Below are positions 23,215 to 34,924 of a stretch of DNA of 64,000 nucleotides, piece after piece (the first letter of the stretch is position 1; each line of letters begins with the position of its first letter). Both the position numbers and the translations under genes were made by a program. The DNA is taken from contig VTFK01000644.1 of the NCBI GenBank assembly GCA_009617715.1, forward strand, positions 1 to 64,000, in the 5' to 3' direction. The stretch comes from Plectrocnemia conspersa. Taxonomy: Eukaryota; Arthropoda; Insecta; Trichoptera; Polycentropodidae. The notes beneath the pieces are model-generated. The model saw nothing but the letters and a program-made list of their open reading frames with translations, searched no databases and was not told the DNA's origin.

Positions 23215-23645
23215 TGTATGCGTGTAAATCTTTGGTATCGGTTAATAGAGTGCGGAGGTCGCGAGAACAATCTGCCAAAACTGCAAATGTCTGTTTCATT
23301 TTTCACACAGAGGGGGAAAGGAAAAAAGGAAAAATTCACGTCGTAACGGATTCCCAACATTATTTTCCACCGACGCCGCGTCATCAGAAAACCACCATTT
23401 TTGCTAAGCTATCGTATATTTTGATTAATGGTCCTTACTCGATAACACCGCAATGTGTATTCATACCTAAGCCCTGAGCGCTGGTCTGATCTCACGGCGG
23501 CACCATTATAACGACGGAATTTAGGGTTAACTCGTGAAAAAAATGTAATTTTTGCCCCCAGTCGACGCCACCTTGACTGCCGAAAAAAAATAAACGCCAA
23601 TTTCAAGGGGAAATGAAAAAATAGGGCAAAAATGAACGAGAGCTG
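23215..23645. promoter_or_regulatory. GC-richer noncoding island
   Basis: Includes GTGCGGAGGTCGCGAGAAC, CACCGACGCCGCG, CACGGCGGCACC and CAGTCGACGCCACC. Overlapping short frames on both strands, none with a signature. Confidence 0.35.
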
Positions 23646-24439
23646 ACGTCAAGGTGTAGTTTAAAAATAAAATAATACTTTACTGTTAGTATCTGAAATA
23701 AAATCCCAATCAACTAATAAAGAACAACAATAAGGATCATATAAACAATATGAATTAAACTCACTGACAGAAAGGAAAATGAGGACAAAAAATGAGCAAT
23801 TATATTAATTGATTACTCAATAAAAATAATATTTACACAGAAATATAAAATCTCAGTTTTTAAGCAAATGAAGAGTAACATACTTAGATACTTTATTTGC
23901 ATTTCTTAGTAATTAAGTTGAAAACTTGTGGCTCTCAAAAAATATGTTTAAATCTTTAAAAAAAAAAAAAATCGTTCCATAAAATCATCTGTACAAAAAT
24001 AGAATATTATCCATAGACAAACCATAAAAAAATAAAGCAACATATACTTTTGAATAAAAAAAATATGCAAAGGTGAGAATTTTTAGACTTCAAATCAGTT
24101 TTATGTTCGGATGTACATATATCTGCGAGTATGCATTCTCAAATATAAAATATATAGGAACTGCACTTAAGATTCTACCATTAAAAATATAATTTGACTT
24201 GCAACAACAAATATTAATATGGACATAAAATAAATTATTTCCAAAAAATTATGTCAACAATGCTCTTATTGCTCAAATGTTTTACATATTTTTAATAGTT
24301 ACATTATATTTTTACTATACACATTTTATTGTATTTTCTTTGATAAGTAAAATATTTTTAACGTGACAATCTTTGATTTTTAATTTTTTTGTCCCCCACC
24401 TCTCACTTATTTTTTTCTTGTTAGTTTTTAAATTATATT
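23646..24439. other. AT-rich noncoding DNA
   Basis: Nothing recognised. Confidence 0.4.
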
Positions 24440-24835
24440 CGTCAAAGAAGCGTCTCGTAAGTACGCGGAGCGCTACTCAGACAGTTTCCTCCCGATTTCC
24501 TCTCAAATCCATCTTCCGTCTCTACCATAAATAGTGATGCCGGGAGACCATCAACTCTAATCGTGACCGGGAATCCGGCCTCAGTCGTCGATCGTGACGG
24601 CTTAGGTCGAGAACGGAGGTGGAGTAATTCATTGGCGCACAGCTAACTATGCGAAGCCTACAGGGTGTTGTAGCAAACGGGTTGCTAATTGGTCGGTGGG
24701 TACGGACCTATGCTTGACCATCTGAAGCGGGTGGGAACATCCGGAGTATCTTCACAACTCGTATAGTTCGTTATTGTGCCTACGACGCCAATTACTATCC
24801 TCGTTCGTAACCCAAAAGATTTTCTCGGGATATCA
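24440..24835. other. GC-rich segment, possible short interspersed element or regulatory island
   Basis: About 400 bp with the highest sustained GC in this part of the window and sharp edges on both sides. It contains GTAAGTACGCGGAGCGCTAC, CGTGACCGGGAATCCGGCC, CGTCGATCGTGACGG and GGTCGGTGGGTACGG. No frame longer than chance. Unlike most islands it lacks TAATTA-type words and has abrupt borders, which fits an inserted element. No tail or duplication was found. Confidence 0.3.
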
Positions 24836-25079
24836 GAACTGGAATATATTATTGTATATGCGAGTTTATTTTTTTTATATATATATACATGTACTTTTGA
24901 AGTGTCGAAAAAACACTTGTTAACTGGAATTTTCTCCCGCTAATCATGTTTTACGTTAACCTATTCAAGTCAGACATCGTCATCATGGACATGTTTTGTC
25001 ACCGACATATACATACATTTTTTTCCTTGAATACGCATGCAGTAATATTTGTAGCTCCTAGAATATCTTCACAGCTGTC
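24836..25079. other. AT-rich noncoding DNA
   Basis: Nothing recognised. Confidence 0.35.
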
Positions 25080-25830
25080 AATCATTTGGAACAGCTTATG
25101 ATTTGCTGCGGCACTACTTCAATCTGAGCGCTTTTAAATCATTCAGTATCCCATCGAGCTTTCTTAGCCTTAGTATTCGTACGCTTCGCCTTTCATCAGG
25201 CTCAATGAGTGTCAATCGTTTCACACACTACTAGCTAATACACAACCTTATTGAAAGCTAAGCGCTCACATTTCTCAAGCGTCACGAGTTTAATTGTGTT
25301 TCAAACTAAGCAACGTAGAGGTTATTACGTATATGTGTTACGCCCTTGCGCATAAGTAACGCGATAAATCAACATATGATTCCGAATCGCGATTTCTCGC
25401 GGATTACGCGCACAGCCGAAATTTACACGTGTCGCATCTAATTCTGAATTTCCGCTTCGTATTTCACCGATTTGCCTTGATTCGGCGCACGAAAATTGTA
25501 ATCCGCCCGTGCAAAATGCTGAATATGTATGTGCGCAGGGGCGCCGATACTAAGTCTTCCCCTGTACGTACGTATTCGACTCCGGGTCATTTGCTTTATA
25601 GGTTTTCCGTGTTCGAGTTACGCATTTTTTTTGTGCCCTTGGGCGTCCCACTTTGACACTTTCAGGGTCGGCGGCCTCCCGAGACCGGCCCTGTTCAAAC
25701 GTCTTGCGTTCAGCGACGTCGTTTTGAGGAAGCTCCCGAATCGAGGACGTTTCCAGTCTCAAGGGTGTACTAAAAACAACGCTAATATCAGACAAATATT
25801 AGCTGTAAGAACTAGGAGCGCTTTTGCCGA
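25080..25830. promoter_or_regulatory. Long GC-richer noncoding island
   Basis: Mixed-composition block of about 750 bp, richest at 25330-25760. Frames up to 102 codons overlap on both strands without any domain. It contains the hAT-like segment at 25536-25693, so part of its GC content comes from an insertion. Confidence 0.35.
25536..25693. mobile_element. Possible 158-bp hAT-type miniature element
   Basis: It starts CAGGGGCGCCGATACTA and ends, on the other strand, CAGGGCCGGTCTCGGGAGGC. Both are the kind of CAGGG(G/C)C end found on insect hAT elements, in the expected opposed orientation. The flanking octamers (TATGTGCG left, TTCAAACG right) do not match, so no target duplication supports it. 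Confidence 0.35.
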
Positions 25831-26189
25831 ATACTAAATTTTATGTATTTATTGCATTAAAATAATACAAGATCCGATAAATTTACCGCCAGCAATTCCC
25901 CGCCGACAATTGCTCGCAATTTATAGCTAATAGCCAATTTATAGGCAACAATTGATCGCTAGCATATTTTACCGTCTAGAAGCAATGAGATGTGTTTGGT
26001 CAAATCATTAAAAAAAATTCTACCTTAATCATTTTCTGAGTTATTTTTCAGAATATACATTGTTTTTACTTTTTTTTTAAATTCGTTTTGCAAATTTTTT
26101 TCCCATATCATAATTTAAATTTATTGTATTATATTTATTTTTTGTGTTATATTAATTTATTGTATTATATTTATTTATTGTATAATACA
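25831..26189. other. AT-rich noncoding DNA
   Basis: Contains several near-repeats of CAATTGCTCGC/CAATTGATCGCTAGC at 25895-25965, a weak local duplication. Short TTTATTGTATTATA repeats precede 26190. Confidence 0.35.
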
Positions 26190-26460
26190 AGCCTGCCGAG
26201 AAGGAGGGGGAAAGGGAACAAATTCTAAGAACCCGTTCTCCTTGAGGAGCCGGACTCTGATGAAAAAATCATAATAAGAATATATGTATAAAAAAATTAA
26301 AAACTGACTGAAAATGAATCTGAACTAAACTACAATTGTTTTAATGTATGTACTGATATATTTAATGTTCTTTCAGCCTTTTGTACACATACAATAAATA
26401 AAAGGAGCGGAACATTGCCTTCAAAAGCCCCCCTTTTTAGGTAGTACTTTCGCAATAAAC
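26190..26460. mobile_element. G-rich repeat fragment resembling hAT-like termini
   Basis: AGCCTGCCGAGAAGGAGGGG...GAACAAATTCTAAGAACCCG (26190-26236) is followed by GAGGAGCCGGACTCTGATG. Near 26402 lies GGAGCGGAACATTGCC with AAAAGCCCCCCTTTTT. Such G-rich and C-rich opposed blocks are common at the ends of non-autonomous hAT-like elements. No duplication or full inverted repeat could be set, so this is only a resemblance. Confidence 0.3.
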
Positions 26461-27289
26461 ATTATCATTCAAATAGACAAGTTGTAAATTTTTGACGCGG
26501 CTCTGTTTGTGTTAAAATTGTTTGCAAATTATTGTTGACTTTATGGCTTTTTGAACGTTTAAAAAATATTAAACATCTGAGGAAATATTAAGCGAATGTA
26601 AATTAGTAGCAGTAAATTTAGGCATTTGAATAGTGAGACGTAAATAAAAAAGATTATAATAAAATGTTGAGAGCCACTGAATTCGCTCTTTCATAAAAAA
26701 ATATTATACAATGAATTTAAATTGTGATATTTAAAAAAAATAATTAAACGGTAAAAAATGCTAGTGATCAATTGTTGGCGGTAAGTTTGCCTAGACATAA
26801 ATAATACATATTTTATAATATAATAAAAATTATAATTTTATCTCACCAAGTAAAACGTTAAATACATGTACTACAACATTCATAATAAATTATTAAAATT
26901 CATTAAAAATTTTAATTATTCAATAAATAAAAATATACGAACATCTACACAAACATAAAATATTTATGTAAAAACTTAGCGACCTACGTTATATTTGCGG
27001 GTATATTTCTTAAAACATTAGGGATACTAGTATAATATTATGAACTTAATGGCCACATAAAAGTTGAAGACCACTGATAAAACTAAACACAATTTTTGCG
27101 AAAGTGTAAATTGCGATTTCGTTTAACATATAATAAAATAAATACATACAATTTCAACATAGGTTCAGCAAAATGTTTAAGTAATAGTTAAACTGTTTTA
27201 ATATTATGCTTAAAATAATAACATTAATACTGACAGTAGAATTGTTTTTCATTGTTGAGTTTTGGTCATAAAATCAGTGTTCTTTAAAA
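26461..27289. other. AT-rich noncoding DNA
   Basis: Nothing recognised. Confidence 0.4.
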
Positions 27290-27555
27290 TATACTTCGAT
27301 AACAAACGGTTAAAGTAGCCGAATGAAACCTTCATTCCGCCGCTTGATCGAATATAGACCATTATAAAAATGTATGGTTACTCTACCGCGACCTATATTA
27401 TTATTATCGCCTTTCTTTCGCTTCCGCAACCGAATTTTAGAGCGGATATTGCCAACTTCTCAGCAGATTTATGTACGATCTTGAGCTACTCGAGCTTTCG
27501 GCCGGAAAGAACAGAGCTTTCGACTGTCGCGAACTTTTCTTAGACGGATCGGATA
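27290..27555. promoter_or_regulatory. GC-richer noncoding island
   Basis: Includes GAATGAAACCTTCATTCCGCC, CGCTTCCGCAACCGAATTTTAG and GAGCTTTCGGCCGGAAAGAAC. No frame. Confidence 0.35.
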
Positions 27556-28479
27556 TTTAATTTTACAGTGTTTTGAATAATTTTAAATCTAAATAAAAGC
27601 TTAGACACTTCATTGTTATTGTCATTGTTTCGACGTAAAAATATGTGTAATGTTCTTTATGAGCTAATGAAGCTAATTATTAGATCATTTTTATACAATA
27701 CATAGATGACAAAGCTTGATTTTAAATAATTATCACAATATTTTACCGTAATAATACAAAAACTTCATCTGTACAGATGGATCAGAATTATAAATAAATA
27801 ATAATCACTATTTTCGTTCTCCCCATATATGGCTTCAAACCCTGGTTTTTAAGATTTTTACCACTAATCAATTGTTTTGGTAATATGAAACTGAATGTAA
27901 AGCTACTAAAACTTAATTAAACTAAGTGTTTAAAGTAACATCATCGTATAAATTGAAACCCAAACAGCTGAGATAATAAATTAATGCACTTGTAATGAAT
28001 GTATAAAAACATGAATAGCTTTAGCTTAGTTAACACAATCATTACATAAGTAATAAATTCTGGTAATACAACAAAAAAAATAAAAAGGTAACTTTAATTA
28101 TGATTACACTTGAATAATTCACAAGTAAGGGATATGTATTATTTAAAATATTATAAAGCTGATAGCGGCATCTAGATTTTACCTTTATACTAAGTTTAAC
28201 CTCAAAACCCAAAAGGTAAAATCTTTTTAGTTAACAATTATTTTTAAACCAGTCTTAAAATAATTACTGTATTTTATATTTGATTGTACGCTGGTTTTTA
28301 AATGATATATATACTCATATATCAAATATACTTTTTACTCTTAACTGAAAAACTTTTATGTAATTTGTTACATAAAAAAAAAAACATCCATTCAGACTAA
28401 AGCTTTGGACCTAATTAAGGTCTTGATATTTCTGGAGCACCAAGCATTTACGAAAGTTTGACAAATTTAAATAAACAAA
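27556..28479. other. AT-rich noncoding DNA
   Basis: Nothing recognised. Confidence 0.4.
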
Positions 28480-28820
28480 CGCACACGCATACACATATCT
28501 GTTTTGTCGAACTTGATGAATAATATTATCAAGTTCCTGGGAAATCCCGTTAACGGTCTGTCGGACGAATCAAAACAGCAAAGCCTCTCCCCGGTTTATT
28601 CAAGTTGCGGGCTTCGAACTTGTAAAATTCAAGTTTTGTTTGAATTAGCCACCGGTCCAAATTGAAACTGACCAAGTTTTCATAAACATAATTAATTTAA
28701 TGTAATTAAGCACGCGCGCGTTTGGAGAATGTTGTATTTTGTGTTTGAGTATATTATTATAATACGCTCGAGGCGCTGTGGTATGTTCGGGAGCTTTTCG
28801 ATGGAGGTGTGTTTTTGTAA
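28480..28820. promoter_or_regulatory. GC-richer noncoding island with CGCGCGCGTTT
   Basis: Includes CACACGCATACAC, CCCGTTAACGGTCTGTCGG and, at 28713-28723, CGCGCGCGTTT preceded by TAATTAAG. The same 11-mer occurs in the islands at 35831 and 52677. No frame. Confidence 0.4.
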
Positions 28821-30109
28821 TTAGTTGCGAAGGGGTAAAGTAATAATAAAATATATATTATATGGTTAAATAATCTTGAATTATATAAAGTAGGAGCGGA
28901 TAAATATACACAAAAAATAATACATAGGTGTGTATATATTTTTTCAGTTCACTACAAATTTAAACTGCTTGCATTTTGAACTATAACAATACATATTTAC
29001 CGTTATGATTTTATTTTTCCGTCCAATATTTAAATTCAACAAATACAGCTATTTAATTTTCGCAAATTAAATAGATCCATAAAAGCAACGTAAACAACAT
29101 GATAATTATTTCTAATCTTAAGTCATCATAAAACTTTTAAAAACACACTGCAAAGCATTCGATTCTAATAGTTGCAAAGTATATGATATAAGACATAAAT
29201 TCTGTACAATAAACAATTTATTGAACAGTCTTAGAATGGCTGTCGGCTTAAGAATAAGCAATACTATCGTTCCGATGTTTATTAGCCACGTTTCTATTTT
29301 CCTTCGAAAAGTAGCTGTGCAGTGCAGAAACGCTGACTTACCAACGGCTTATCAGGATGTCATTCATTGGATAACAATCGAGATTCCTTCTTATGATGCT
29401 CGCTGCGATTGTGTACCAATTTAAGATTCAGCATATTTAAGAATATACGGTCGTACTTATCGTATATCTCGTTCGAATCAGCGAGCACAATTGAACTACT
29501 GCATATTAGGAATATTATGAGAGCAATAAATATTAATTTATATCATTTCAGTTACGAGACAATGGTTCACAGTTAAGGAGATTATTGTGTAAAATCAGGT
29601 TAAATAGGGACATGTATAATAGATTAATAATACATTGGAATTGCTTAAGCTACTTATAAGGAATTACATTCTGAATCAAATTAATCTAATATATGATTAT
29701 TATTTTATGTAATATAATTGTGTTGTATATTGAAATTTATTTATAAATAGAGTCGTTCGTTTATTGTGTCTCTGTTTCGTAAAAATTTAATATTTTCCAT
29801 AGTTGTTTGAAAAAGGTCGCTTTGTCGGATTTGTAAGTTATGCCATATTTATTACATGTACGTACATTTAATGCCTGTTGCACGGCACTGCATAGCGGAA
29901 ACTAAATACTTTACGTCAAAGCTTTGAAAGAGCGAAAAATTATTATTTTTCAGTAATTATAAAATGGGAAAAATCTGTCTGTTTTATAGTGAATTTTCTC
30001 TTTGAAAATTATTTATATTTAATCAAAAAAATTGTTTGTTTAACAAATATAACAATTACAAATATTAAATTTATGATAAATTTATTGTTAAATAATGACA
30101 GGTAAGTGC
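28821..30109. other. AT-rich noncoding DNA
   Basis: A mixed patch at 29220-29500 has a 67-codon frame without signature. Nothing else recognised. Confidence 0.35.
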
Positions 30110-30545
30110 GCTTTGCATTCACTATTAATGAACGTTTTTTGTTAATTTGCGATATGTGCTTTTAAAGTTTTCACGTTTACACAAAATCGACGTATACATC
30201 ATAACTACCCTTGCCTTGCGAGCGCGAACATAGCCATAAAGAAAAGGACCGGGAAACATAGTAGCCATCGTACCTTGATCCCCTATAAATCTCTCAGGGG
30301 AGCGCATTATACATATTGAGGCTTATAAGGTTTCCATTCGCTATTTCAGGATTCAGACAAAACTTCTCGGACGGGATGATATTGACAAACCTTTATCTAG
30401 GTATTCGGCCCTATTCGGTACCATAAAGTTAGCCGGGCATGGTCCCGCTTAGGTATGCAAAAACGAAAAGTTCGGGACACGTTACCGCGAGGACGCACGA
30501 AACCTTCCGGGAAAATGCTTTTTTAGAAATGTCTCCATTTTCGTT
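30110..30545. promoter_or_regulatory. GC-richer noncoding island
   Basis: Includes GCGAGCGCGAACATAGCC, TAGCCGGGCATGGTCCCGC and CGTTACCGCGAGGACGCACG. No frame with a domain. Confidence 0.35.
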
Positions 30546-30939
30546 TGCTTTATTCAGAATTGTTTTTATATAAACGTTTTATTTAAATCAAGATTTTGTC
30601 AAAATAATACTGGAATCAATTGAATAATATTTTCTATAAATTTTTTTATCCATCGGCGTGATGTAATGTTAGTAATTATATATATAATACTATATTTTTA
30701 GTAAATATATACAGCTTTCAGCTGTGTATATTCAATGAAACACTTTTTGAAGCTGTTGAGGGTTGGTGTGGCAATCCAACAATTTTCAACTGTAGAGTGT
30801 TTCATAAAATTGTGATTGCTTTACTTATTCTTGTCCATTGCGACCAAGACTTACACGAGCCATTATCAACAATCTTGCCAGACACAATGATGTTTTCGGC
30901 GAAAGCTACGAGAAGCTGTAATTATTACTGTAACTCTTC
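30546..30939. other. AT-rich noncoding DNA
   Basis: AGCTTTCAGCTG near 30713 is a small inverted repeat. Otherwise nothing. It may include the far 3' end of the reverse transcriptase relic to the right. Confidence 0.35.
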
Positions 30940-31765
30940 GTGTGCGTTTTTTTTCCGCCAGCATCGACGCTCTTGAAAATTAAATTGTATGACATTTCTT
31001 TACATTGAAAAGCAATTAATTATAGCAAACTCAATTGCATAAAAATTGAGATCATCCTGCAAGTCGAGAGACTCCGAAAGCGACTACACTTTCTTGAAAA
31101 TTTTCAAGTCAACTGTATATAATAAAAAAAAATTAAACGATGCATTGCTGTTTCTACGTCATTAATGAGCAATAGAAACAGCAATGGACACAAGTTGGAT
31201 CCTTAAAGTATTCCATTATCGTTCTAAAAACGAGTTTTCATACTTGATGAACTGATATCTATTAGTCAAGTAATTTGAGAATAGGTTTATGAGACCTTCA
31301 GAAAAGCCGAAATTAGATAATTTTTTCACAAATAAATCATGATTAACTTTATCGAATGCCTTTTCAAAATTGAGCCCAATGATTTTGAAACAAAGTTATA
31401 AAAAAACATAAAATTAGTGATAGTGTATCGAGATTGACGGAAACCATGTTGCTGCTCGAGAAGCAGCCTAGAATGATTAAAAATGTATTTATGTAATATA
31501 ATTTCAAATAATTCTGCAGGTGCTGAAAGCAACGCTATTACCCTGTAATTATCAATGTGAGACTAGTCACCCTTTTGATGAATCAGCATTTCAACAACTT
31601 TCAAAATTAAATTAAATGTAAGCCGAAGAAGGTTGAAAATACCAGATTTGCATCCTTTAAGAATGTAATTTGCTGTAAAATCTGGTCTGGAAGAAAAATG
31701 GACTTTAACCTGCTATATCCGTATTCCATATCAACTAAAGGTTTTGATTGATAACAAAGATGACC
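30940..31765 (-). pseudogene. Non-LTR retrotransposon reverse transcriptase relic
   Basis: Read right to left in shifting frames, the conserved order of a non-LTR reverse transcriptase is present. PDFTANYILKGC and NLLRLTFNLILKVVEMLIHQ (about 31705-31595) come first, then NYRVIALLSAPAELFEIIL and EQQHGFRQSRYTITNFMFF (about 31535-31410). NFEKAFDKVNHDLF (about 31372-31330) carries the first catalytic Asp region. FGFSEGLINLFSNYLTNR follows, with GSNLCPLLFLLLIND (about 31205-31150) after it. The YxDD box reads YTVD (31108-31119), so one catalytic Asp is lost, and it continues DLKIFKKV. Last is LLFNVKKCHTI (about 31014-30985). Several frameshifts and stops make it dead. Endonuclease, ORF1 and tail are missing. 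The element would have supplied target-primed reverse transcription. The clade is unresolved. Confidence 0.85.
31143..31186. repeat. 14-bp perfect inverted repeat inside the reverse transcriptase relic
   Basis: CATTGCTGTTTCTA (31143-31156) and TAGAAACAGCAATG (31173-31186) with a 16-base loop. It lies between the LLFLLLIND motif and the YxDD box, so one arm is probably a small templated inverted duplication that arose as the relic decayed. Confidence 0.75.
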
Positions 31766-31789
31766 ATGACGCATTGAAGAAAATTGGCA

Positions 31790-32160
31790 TGGACGTCATT
31801 TGGGGAGGGGCAAATAGGGGCATCTACCCCCCTATCCTTAAATTTAGTCATAGAAATGCATGTCATTTAATGAAATACTATAAATTTTAACGAAATAAAA
31901 AAACTTCTTACTGACTGGCCAACTTATGTTCCCCTCTCTTGGAAAAAATTGTAATTATGTTCTTGCTACTAAAACAAACAATCTCGAGTTTTCCCTCAAA
32001 AAAATCTTTCATTTGCCCCTCCCTCTCTACTCTTTAATTTTCCTAGAAAATGTATGAATCTATATGAAATCGAAATATTAAAAAAGTCCACTGACTGGCC
32101 AACTTTTGCCCGCCCACTGGTAAAAGCTGAAATTACGTCTCCGAAACATGGCAAGTCATA
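31790..32160. repeat. Unclassified repeat fragment with internal duplication
   Basis: Begins GGACGTCATTTGGGGAGGGG, followed by a G-rich then C-rich stretch (AGGGGCATCTACCCCCC), and ends near GAAATTACGTCTCC, a rough inverse of the start. CTGACTGGCCAACTT occurs at 31914 and again at 32090, with similar sequence before each, indicating a ~176-bp internal duplication. It directly follows the reverse transcriptase relic. This may be a non-autonomous DNA element. The class is unknown. Confidence 0.45.
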
Positions 32161-32889
32161 ATAATCAGATTTTTAATAAATAAAGTAATATAGTAACCAA
32201 CACCAAACATTTTTTTTAAATTTGTTTAATCTCTTTACAGCTGTTTTTTTTTATATTCAGTTAGCCAAATTTTCGATCAGATAATTTGAGACCCTATAGA
32301 ATTGCACGTACTTACAATTACTTATTTGGTTCTGATTGTATACTAAAAAATTAAAATTAAAATAATTTCAACTTTCTTAAATACCAAATATTCAAATGCC
32401 AGTAAAAATCAAAATATGTGATTTTCTACTGTACAAACTAAATTAGAAGTTAAGATGATTTTTATTTGCAGCTTACATTAAAAATATTTTTGGTAGAAGC
32501 TAAAACCCAATAATCGTTTTTCTAGATTTTGTACTAATATTGATATTTTAGTTGATGAAAAACTCGTGGCAGTGAATTTGATTTTGTCGTAGCTGTGCTG
32601 ACACAATTTTTATACAGAATTTAAGATAAATATATGGTAGAGAAACCGATTCACAGAGATAAATTGAATTTTAGTAATCATCTAACATCCAGATTCACTT
32701 AAATCGAAAATGAGTGCAGCATCATTACATACAGACTTATCCTTTTGTGAAATAAATTATTTTCGAATAAAACTAAATTTTATATAATGGTACATATAAA
32801 GTTAATTTAAAAAAATATTTTGTAATCCGCAGATCGGTATTTAAGTAACACAGCCTTCAGTTTAAATTCAAATTTAAAATACAATTGTA
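32161..32889. other. AT-rich noncoding DNA
   Basis: Nothing recognised. Confidence 0.4.
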
Positions 32890-33560
32890 TTCCTGAGCGC
32901 CAGCCTCCAGGCATGGAATACTCCAAGCAAATTGCTCGGCATTAGTCTACACTGAGTGTAAGACGCACAAAGGGCTAGGAGTGTTCCTTGACAATCTCGC
33001 GTTATTAGTAAGAAGGCAATTCTGCTTCACCGATAGGACTTTGATCAATGGTTCAATTAGAAGATTGACGTGAGATTTGTTGTGATTGAATATTTGTTCT
33101 TCGCTTTGAAGCTTACCCGATCCGCAGGACTTAGCGAGGCCGAGAACAGATAAAGAGAGAGTGAGAGATATTGAAAGGGTGGGCTAAGATCCTTTTCGAG
33201 GCGGCCTCTAATTGAATCGATAAGACGAACTACCCTTTTTCGTGGGGCATTAGTGGATTTTTTTTTCTTCTCCCCGGCGATTATCATATATGCGGGATCA
33301 TCGTACATTTTCACCGTGTTTGAATGCCATGAATATTTAAGGGCGTTTTCGGGATTGGACGAACGGGAGTGAAATTTTATTAAAGGGCGACGGGGAGGCG
33401 AAACCCTATATCTGAAGTCTTCCCGCGGGACATCATTAATTTTTTCAGCACCGCTGACTTTCAAATACTTCACGAGCCCTTTCGCTATCGATCACCCGCG
33501 CTTCGTTGGGATGAAAGGGAAATATTTGACGAGAACTATCAGATAATGTTGTCATCGAGG
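32890..33560. promoter_or_regulatory. Long GC-richer noncoding island
   Basis: Includes CTTTGATCAA at 33039-33048, a TCF/LEF-type core, and CGACGGGGAGGCGAAACCC, TCCCGCGGGAC, CGATCACCCGCGC. A 138-codon minus-strand frame (33057-33473) is open, but its conceptual product is basic and low-information with no domain. The whole block has the composition of the other islands, so I leave it noncoding. Confidence 0.4.
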
Positions 33561-34537
33561 TGGAAGGTTTTTTATTTATGTTGTTAAACAACCGGCTATA
33601 AAAATGAACAAAAATTGATATGCAATGAGTCGTGAAATAATTGTAACTAACTGTGTATGCCCTTCTAATTGATACACAACAAGACTATTGCCAAAGCGAT
33701 AAAATGATTGTATCTCCAAATTATATGGTTTTTTATTGTAAAACTATTTCAACGATTTGTCAAAAAAGTAACTAAAACGTAAATACGCTATTAAACAATC
33801 GCATAAATAATATATCATAATAAAATTAAAATAAATATGAAAAAATCCCATTGGTGGAATAGAAAAACATTCATTATTATAGCATGAAAGTTATTTAATA
33901 CTAACATATAACACATGCACATATAATCCGGAAAATACGGATATAATAAGAATGAAGTGTGTTGAATACTTTTCAGAGCATAAAATACTAGATATCCTTT
34001 TATTTATAGACCCGTATATGAAAAATTCGGCCTAATGTTTTCGATTTAAATATTTTTGTCAAGGTTCCTTAAGTACCACATTAATCGATTTATCCAAGGC
34101 TTCTTAAAGAGTAACACTCTGATTCCTTCTCTACCCTGACACATTCATTATCAGAATATGTTTTATATAGATTCGGATCTATAGATTCAGATAAAATATT
34201 TTCAGATAACTAGTGAAAATATAGTCAAATTTCTTGAATTAATTATAATAATAAAATTACGTGATCCTAACTTGAGAAGTTTATTGAATACAAAATCCAG
34301 AGCAAATAGATTTTTTAAAACAACCCTAAATATAATATGTATGTATGTATATGTGTACTCAATCAGAATTATCGCTCGAGAATTTCTCGAAAAAAGTGCT
34401 ATTTTTTCCTTTTAAGAAATTAATATAAAAAGCAGTTTACAATAAATTTTTCACTTGGTAAAAATTCTGCCATCGTGCGTAGCCGTTTCTAACAGAAATT
34501 TATATTTGTAGAAATTTACCACCCTTCTATAATTGGT
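33561..34537. other. AT-rich noncoding DNA
   Basis: A short ATGTATGTATGTATATGTG microsatellite lies near 34337. Nothing else recognised. Confidence 0.4.
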
Positions 34538-34924
34538 TGTCCCGCCGTAAATGAGCGGAACACAGAGTCCGCCATGAAAGGCCTAGGAATATAAATACTA
34601 GGAACCTGGCAACCAGCGAACACTTTCTCTTCGACACTTCGTCTGACAAAGATTAGAACATTCACATCGAATTTCAAGGCGCTCAAACTTCAAGAGACCT
34701 CCAACTTGGACCGCAACTGAGACGAGACCGAGCTAACTTCAGACAAGCAAATATCGCGGAAAGAACCGTTTTTTTCTCTTCGTTCACTGGTCCAGCTTGA
34801 CGTCCGGAATCCAGAGCGAACCACTTTGGAGACGTTTGCAGCCTACGGAAGCACCAACGGACAACCCGTCTGAACTTTTGCGCAACAAGCAATCAATCAT
34901 TGCCTTAATAAAAAAAAACGGACA
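34538..34924 (+). mobile_element. LTR-like or promoter-like segment (possible solo LTR)
   Basis: It starts TGTCCCGCCGTAAATGAGCG and can be closed at ...ACGGACA, giving a TG...CA segment of 387 bp. It holds a TATAAATA box (34590-34597) set in an inverted repeat CCTAGG...CTAGG, then a mixed-composition stretch rich in CTTCGACACTTCG-like words, then AATAAA at 34907-34912. TATA box followed by a polyadenylation signal inside TG...CA is the plan of an LTR. No matching 4-6 bp flanking duplication is visible and no internal retrotransposon sequence adjoins it. A host promoter with 5' untranslated exon is the alternative. Confidence 0.35.

Noticed and set aside
33057..33473. 138-codon minus-strand frame
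   Set aside because: Basic, low-information conceptual protein with no domain, in a GC-richer island where stop codons are scarce.
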